From contig NW_020194619.1 in NCBI RefSeq assembly GCF_002865645.1, positions 1,276,442 to 1,340,441 on the forward strand: DNA of 64,000 bases, written 5' to 3'. This DNA is from Hyaloscypha bicolor E. Its lineage: Eukaryota; Ascomycota; Leotiomycetes; Helotiales; Hyaloscyphaceae. Below are positions 58,671 to 64,000 of this stretch, piece after piece. The notes beneath the pieces are model-generated. The model was not told the DNA's origin. It worked only from the letters and a program-made list of their open reading frames with translations, and did no database searches. The translations under genes were made by a program, and so were the position numbers. Every line of letters starts with the position of its first letter. Position 1 is the stretch's first letter.

Positions 58671-61281
58671 TCAAATTCTGACCTCTTCGTCGCTGTGAGA
58701 ATATTCTCTGTCTTCATCGGAATCCGTGTCAACCCAGTCTTCTTCACTATCGAGCGAATCGTTCATATTCAACCCTGGAATTTGAATGTCTTCTTCATGT
58801 TCCACCTTCTGTGGCTGGTTTAGATTTCCTCGTAGGTCAATGTCTTTCATAGGTAATGGTACCTCCTGAGAAACTGCCTTGTCTGCGACTATCTGTCGTA
58901 GGTAGTTCAGGCGAGAGCTGACAGCTGGATCGGAGTTCTGCTCAATTTCGAGATAACGTAGATAGGCGTCAGCAGCGTCGAGGTATTGGGCGACCGTCTC
59001 ATACTAAGAGCAGCTTCAATCAGTGATCTTAGTCTTGTGGAATCTTCTGATACTTACCAAAACGCCGAGATTGTACCAAGGTTCCGAAATGTAAGGATTT
59101 AGCCTTATACTTCGTGTTAAAACATCTAGACTATCACGGTATTGGTCGACTGCGAAATATAGCAATCCGATCGAATTCCAATAGCCTGGGAACTTGTACG
59201 CGAGAAAGACAGCCTGCTGATAGCTGTCATGGGCTTTTGGATATTGTTGAATATCCATGTAGGCTCTCCCAAGTAGATACCAAGTCTGGCTGTCATGAGG
59301 AGCTATAAATATTCTTTCATTATTCCACTGTGCGCAAGAAACCACTAATGAAAGGTCAACCAACATACCGGAAATTATGGATCTTTTGAGTAAGTCAATA
59401 ATAGATTCTAAAATCTGAACCTTGCGCGGCTCCTCTTGGATGTTGTTCCTATGAGGGTAATCGAACCAAGCAATGAATTGAAGGGCTATTGCGTTCTCTG
59501 GATCTTCTTTGAGAAGCGCATAGGCTTCTCCAAGATTCTTGACGGGATTGATGCTATTGATCGTATGGATCCTTCGAAAACAATTGATATCGTCATCAAA
59601 AGTTTGTACAGCTGGTAAGGGGCCTTCGACATGGAGCGGGCCCCTGGTCTGGTTTGGCCCGGCAGGAGAATATTTTGCTTCCCCGGATGTTACGAGCTGC
59701 AAAAGGTTGCTCTGGTTGCGTAAGATAGACCACCGGCCACATTTTGGACTAATGAAATTAGCACTCCAGACTTCTAAGTTTTCATCTTTGTGGATTGAAA
59801 CATACCAATTGTACCCTCGCTCCGAAACAGGTAAAGCGGTCAAACGCTCATTACACGATGGGAACTGACACAGCCCTCCCGTTGATTGTTCTGACGAGAC
59901 TATCATTGACTGCAATATATGTGCCCCTGGTTTGATAGCATCTTTCCAGGAACCTGGAAATAACTCCGAATTGTCTTTCGCGGATGTAATTATGAATTGT
60001 TGTGATGCAACCCGGGCGGATCCTGGGCGGTGATTTCCGAAGACCACAGTGTGCAACATTTCTTCGAATGTCTATATTGTCAGTGAGTACAATGTACCAC
60101 TTGCTAACACAGTTCCTGATAACATGAAAGGATACTAGGGTTGAATCAGTACGAGTCGTAAAATAACTTACACGGTATTGTTTACAGGCTTGATACGGCA
60201 ATGCCCAGCTCTCACCCAGCGCGTCATCAAATCTTACGATATCTAGAGTGAGATGGAGAGGGATCGCCTCGATGGCGCGAAGTATGCGTTTTATATTCGC
60301 GTGCATGTCCAAGAGCATCTTTCTGTATATAAGGATTAGGGTTGGTCTATGGTTCGTGAGTGTGATCTTCAATTTGTCTCCTGCTTACGTGTTTGCGGCA
60401 ATTTCACGAAGGATTTCTTTCGAGAAGGTTGCAAGTCTGTTCGTTGTTAGGATTGGAAGATAAACGCCGGACTCAACATACAATCTGAAGAGTTTTTTTA
60501 TGTTTGCTGCCAGAGATGCCATCGCAATCATCGTTTTTGCAGCCTGATTTCCAAAATTATGCGCATTCTGCGACAGAATTCCGCTGACACCATCTAAAAT
60601 CTTTCCATGTAATACATCTTGTTTTGAGGCATTATCGACTGTGAGCCCTTGTAGAGTGTGTATCTCTTGTGGTAGTGTCTTGACATTATTGAGAATTTCG
60701 ACCGACTTCGTGAGAAAAGCTTTAGAGTTAAGGAAATACTCCCTGGCATCATCTTGGAATGTGGAGCTCTCTTTCCACAGGATTCTCAAGTAAGCCCTAA
60801 AAAGGTGTTAATTCCCTTCAATTTATCATGATTTATTAAGACCCGGCCCGACTTACAGCTGTTGCACGCCCAACAGAACATTGATGGCAACCATCTCCGA
60901 CATAATCACCTTCCGCAAATCCTCGACGTCTTTCTTCGCAATCATACTCCAATGAAGTCTCCTTCCAATGGTACTAGCAGTCCCAGCACTCCGAAAATGG
61001 CCCAAACTAGTCTCTTTGGGCCTCATCTTGTCGACAAACGCTTGTAAAGGCTGACGACAGTGCATGGCAATCATCCGAATCTGATCAAGGCTTGCAAGCT
61101 CTTTGGGGTCTGTCGTTTGGATATCAAGCACGCATTGAAGCGTATTATGGAAGAGTCTGAGTTGCGCACTGAGCTGCTGAAAATGTTCGGGTGCATTTTT
61201 GTAACTCTGTACTTCCTCGGCAAGACGCTTAATAGTGTGTATAGCGGCGAGGAAATCGCCAACACTGAATCCAAAACTCAT
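58671..61281 (-). CDS. STAND N-domain + ubiquitin-like domain + Ssn6-like TPR protein
   Basis: Exons 61281-60857, 60796-60389, 60322-60172, 60071-59369, 59302-59058 and 59003-58671 give 754 residues. Residues 1-142 match the fungal STAND N-terminal helical domain (MSFGFSVGDFLAAIHTI, then LRKVIMSEMVAINVLLGV). A helical region leads to a ubiquitin-like domain (about 280-455) with VRFDDALGESWALPYQACKQY and TFEEMLHTVVF, as in the ULD-type domains often paired with that N-terminus. Residues about 500-690 are TPRs close to the corepressor Cyc8/Ssn6: QTWYLLGRAYMDIQQYPKAH, then YWNSIGLLYFAVDQYRD and RLNPYISEPWYNLGVLYE. The tail is acidic (DSEEDWVDTDSDED). STAND N-domains serve in signalling and incompatibility complexes; the role here is unknown. 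Confidence 0.82.
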
Positions 61282-62399
61282 TGTTGATGCAATTCCGAAT
61301 CAAAACTTTGTAAGCTAGATCATTCCGTATTGTTAGCGGTGAAAATGAGCATCCATAAGCATGGGGTAGTAATCTTACATAGCAGCTTGAGGCATTCAGC
61401 CTCGATGATTGTACACCAGCCTCGATGAGTAGAATGCCTGGTTCGAGATGTTCCTCGGACGGGGCGTAGGTAAACGCTGATTAGACGAGTTGAAAAGTCC
61501 TTTTCTCTCCAGGTACGAGCTGGATGAAGCCTGTTGCGTTGTGAACACTCCAGAAGGCAACAATGCAAGCAGGGGGGTTCTGCAGTGTCCCATCAATTGC
61601 CTCGTGCTTAAATTCAGCACCTAATTGACCAGTTTCGAAGGGGTCGCATCAAAGACACCTTGAGAATTGGGATTATGGTTTGACTCATGAATAGCCGTCC
61701 TTCGAAAGGATGTTTGCGGAGAGGAAAGATTCCACATGAAAATTCCTGCAGTAATCAAGATATGGCTGGCACTTGTTGCCTAGCTGCCCCATGCGACCTG
61801 AGCCACCACCTTGGGCCGAGATTTCAGAATAGAATTAGACACTCATGCCGCACAGCCACAACCAATGTTCCTCGCGTGACCAGCAGTATTCAAGGACATA
61901 GTTATCATATCGCCCTCTACACTACACCTCCGGCTCTGATTGGACTAATATTATCACATGACACAATGCAAAGTTGGGTTTTACCCTGGAATTTAGGAGG
62001 TTTTTTCCTTATATCATTGAGCTCCCTACAAATATTAAGATTCGAGTTAAATATGTTCTTCTTTTGTCTTTCGGGAGCTAGAGATTTAGCACGTGACTAT
62101 ATGCGTAGAAATATATCCTCACATTTCATTCGAGTTTGGCTGAGGTATAAACCCTTTCCCCTAGGCATAATTTTTCTTTACGGAGGAGAGCCATGCCCGA
62201 TATGATTGAATTATATTACTTCTCTTATTTACACGGTTAGTCTTGTAAATAATAACTGGAGGTAGTAAAGGAATGTGGCTCAAATCACTGGATGGGCTAC
62301 TGTGTATACGGTTATGGCACATGACTTTAGTGGCACTGGGCATTGGTATTACTGTGAGGATGGCCGCCTATTTATAACGAGATCTGGGCCGCTTTACTA
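61282..62399. other. 1.1 kb intergenic, no confident gene
   Basis: Upstream of the STAND/TPR gene. A 172-codon plus frame (61687-62205) has no recognisable motif and is hydrophobic in parts. AT content rises to the right. Confidence 0.4.
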
Positions 62400-62495
62400 A
62401 AATTAAAGCCTGGCGGCCCTATGCAAGCTTCGGGGCCAGTCTTTAATTTTGCCCTGATCTCGATTCGAGATTAAGAGGGTCACGTGACTTACTTA

Positions 62496-63075
62496 TAATA
62501 AAGCTCTTTTATTACCTATAGGCCTTCTAAGCCTTATACTTACTCGTAAAGCTCTTTCTTTCTCTTTACGAACTGCAATATCCCCTAATTATACCCGCAA
62601 AGCTCTATCTTTCCTTTTATAAGCCCTTTTAAGCCTTACTTTTACTTATAAAACCTTCTCCTTAAGTATAGCCACATTACGCTCGCAAGCTCGTACTAAT
62701 ATAATGTATAAGCATAAGAGAAATTAGTTTTTAAGAGCTTTTATTTAAATATTTAGCTTTTTGCTTTCTATACCGCACTCGCGGGCCCTCCCAAGCCTTA
62801 CTTCTACTTGCAAAGCTCTTCCTTTCCTCTCGCGAACTCTTCCAAGCCTCACTCCCGCTTATATCCTTACTTATAGGGCTTCCCCTTCCCTCCCAAGTAT
62901 TACTTATACCCGCAAAGCTCCCTCCCTCTCGCGGGCCTCCCCAAGCCTCACTCGCCCTGCAAGCCCCTTACTACCTGTACTCTCACCCGTAACTCCCTCC
63001 CAAGCCTTACTTTTACCCGCAAAGCTCTCTTCCTCTCGCGGCCTCTCCCAAGCCTCACTTGCCCTGGAATTAGAG
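62496..63075. repeat. Degenerate minisatellite of about 50-bp units
   Basis: At least eight diverged copies of a unit built from 'cgcaaagctct', a cctctcgcg block, and 'aagccttacttttaccc'. Copies to the left are AT-richer, with C-to-T changes, and copies near 62800-63060 are GC-richer, so RIP-like decay appears graded along the array. No start-to-stop gene. Confidence 0.6.
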
Positions 63076-63079
63076 TTAA

Positions 63080-63720
63080 TAATTATCGTAATATTCGTAT
63101 TCGTCTATATATAACTTCGCTTGCCTCTCTCTCAGCTTGCAAGCCTGCCTCTCCACTAGTCCGCAAGCTTCTTCTTTAGCCTGCCCCTCCCTCTCTCTCT
63201 TCTCTTGCTCCTCTCTCTCTGCCCACTCAGCCCACTTCTCTCTATCCTTCTTTATCTTCCTCCTTTCCCTGTCTCCCTCCTTTAACCTCTCACTTGCTCT
63301 CTGCCACTCCTTCTCCCTCGCCTCCCACCACGCCTCAAACTTCCCCTTCCCTAGGAACTGGCCTTTTTATACTTATAACTTCCTCACTCGCTCCTTCCTC
63401 TCTATCTCCTAAACCCTCCTCTCTGCCTTCCTATCCTTACGCCGTTACTGCCGGTCCTGGAGCTCCTGCTCCTCCTCTTGGGTTAGCTCTCGCGTATAAT
63501 TATTAACCGTAATTGCCCGGTATCCGGCAAACCCTCTCTCTATCTTCCCGGTAGCTTGCTGCCGGCGCTAGATATAATTCGCAAGCTCGGCTCGAGTTAG
63601 GAGAGGGTTCGGAACGCAAGTTATTAGAGCTCAATAATGCTTTATCTTTAAATTCCGGTAATAACAGGGCTTATAGGTAAGAAAGCGGCCGAGATTACGG
63701 AATTGCAAGCAGCTTAAGTA
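63080..63720 (-). pseudogene. Degenerate transposon-like coding region with Arg/Glu coiled coil
   Basis: On the minus strand, conceptual translation gives YTRELTQEEEQELQDRQ, then KGKFEAWWEAREKEWQRASE and long Arg/Glu/Lys runs, broken by several stops. Such charged coiled-coil tails occur at the C-terminus of some fungal transposon proteins. The family was not identified, and the block extends into the repeat array on its left. Confidence 0.4.
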
Positions 63721-64000
63721 ATGGGTTTGCGGCCCTAGAAGAGTTAGCTTGCCCGTAAATAGGTCCGTTAACTTACCTATAGCTTACTCCCCCTCTTCTT
63801 CTCTCTCTCTTCCTTCCTTTCTCTTTTCCTCTTCTTTCCTCTCTCGCCCCTAAATTACTATATAGTATAAGGCTTATTACTTAAGGCAAGAACTATATAT
63901 TACGATTTACTAGCTATTCTTAAGAGGAAACTAGAAGATTAATTAAGGATAGCAATATCTAGAATAGTATAATTAATTTAATTTAGATATTATAAGTATA
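63721..64000. other. AT-rich right edge
   Basis: After a pyrimidine-rich stretch (63790-63850) the sequence becomes AT-rich and stop-filled, resembling the left-hand RIP island. The window ends inside it. Confidence 0.5.

Noticed and set aside
61687..62205. 172-codon plus frame
   Set aside because: No recognisable family; the sequence becomes AT-rich towards the right and the frame appears by chance.
1..64000. tRNA, rRNA or CRISPR features
   Set aside because: No tRNA-like B-box context, rRNA segment or spaced direct-repeat array was noticed by eye; CRISPR is not expected in a eukaryotic genome. A covariance-model scan was not possible here.

Overview
The window is nuclear DNA of a filamentous ascomycete (Pezizomycotina, probably Leotiomycetes-like; the class is inference). 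The evidence is short 41-100 nt spliceosomal introns in almost every gene, fungal-only families (Zn2Cys6 regulator, GT69 mannosyltransferase, fungal STAND N-terminal domains, DUF7025-type AAA ATPase), and an AT-rich block of retrotransposons damaged by C-to-T and G-to-A changes as expected from repeat-induced point mutation (RIP).

Layout. 1-17460 is a RIP island without a usable reading frame. It holds an inverted, edge-truncated copy of a Ty3/gypsy element (1-995), a full-length gypsy chromovirus with 111-bp LTRs and a 5-bp target duplication (1405-9297), a second chromovirus with 277-bp LTRs (9898-16027), and Ty1/copia RNase H remnants (16028-17460). At about 17.45 kb composition changes abruptly to normal genic DNA. 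The right edge (62.4-64 kb) returns to degenerate repeats and AT-rich sequence, so the gene block is flanked by repeat-rich DNA on both sides.

17.8-31.2 kb holds accessory genes: a multi-exon hypothetical gene with a probable frameshift, a 13-exon AAA ATPase, a divergent DUF7708/STAND-like gene lacking a recognisable Walker A, and a damaged ankyrin-repeat gene. The last two lie on the same strand and may be parts of one former NLR-like gene. The ankyrin gene carries a 438-bp hAT-like MITE whose terminal repeat supplies a GTGAG splice donor and whose target duplication supplies the acceptor; splicing there would restore the reading frame. This is the most interesting item in the window.

32.7-49.5 kb holds mostly core genes: a GT69 (CAP59/CMT1-type) glycosyltransferase with an in-frame TAA or 36-nt micro-intron, a large Zn2Cys6 transcription factor with a roughly 6-kb gene-poor upstream region, a probable Rrn10 (RNA polymerase I upstream activation factor) divergent from a CKN1/ERCC8-type WD40 repair protein, and a DHA1-type MFS transporter. 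50.7-61.3 kb holds a P450 pseudogene, a seven-transmembrane GPCR-like protein, ATG5 (with a 58-base poly-C run in a GC-AG intron), and an unusual gene joining a STAND N-terminal domain, a ubiquitin-like domain and Cyc8/Ssn6-like TPRs.

Exon boundaries were derived by hand from splice signals, phase and family expectation; the coding lengths of the multi-exon genes given exon by exon sum to multiples of three. No database search was run. Domain and gene names rest on recognised motifs and recalled family features.
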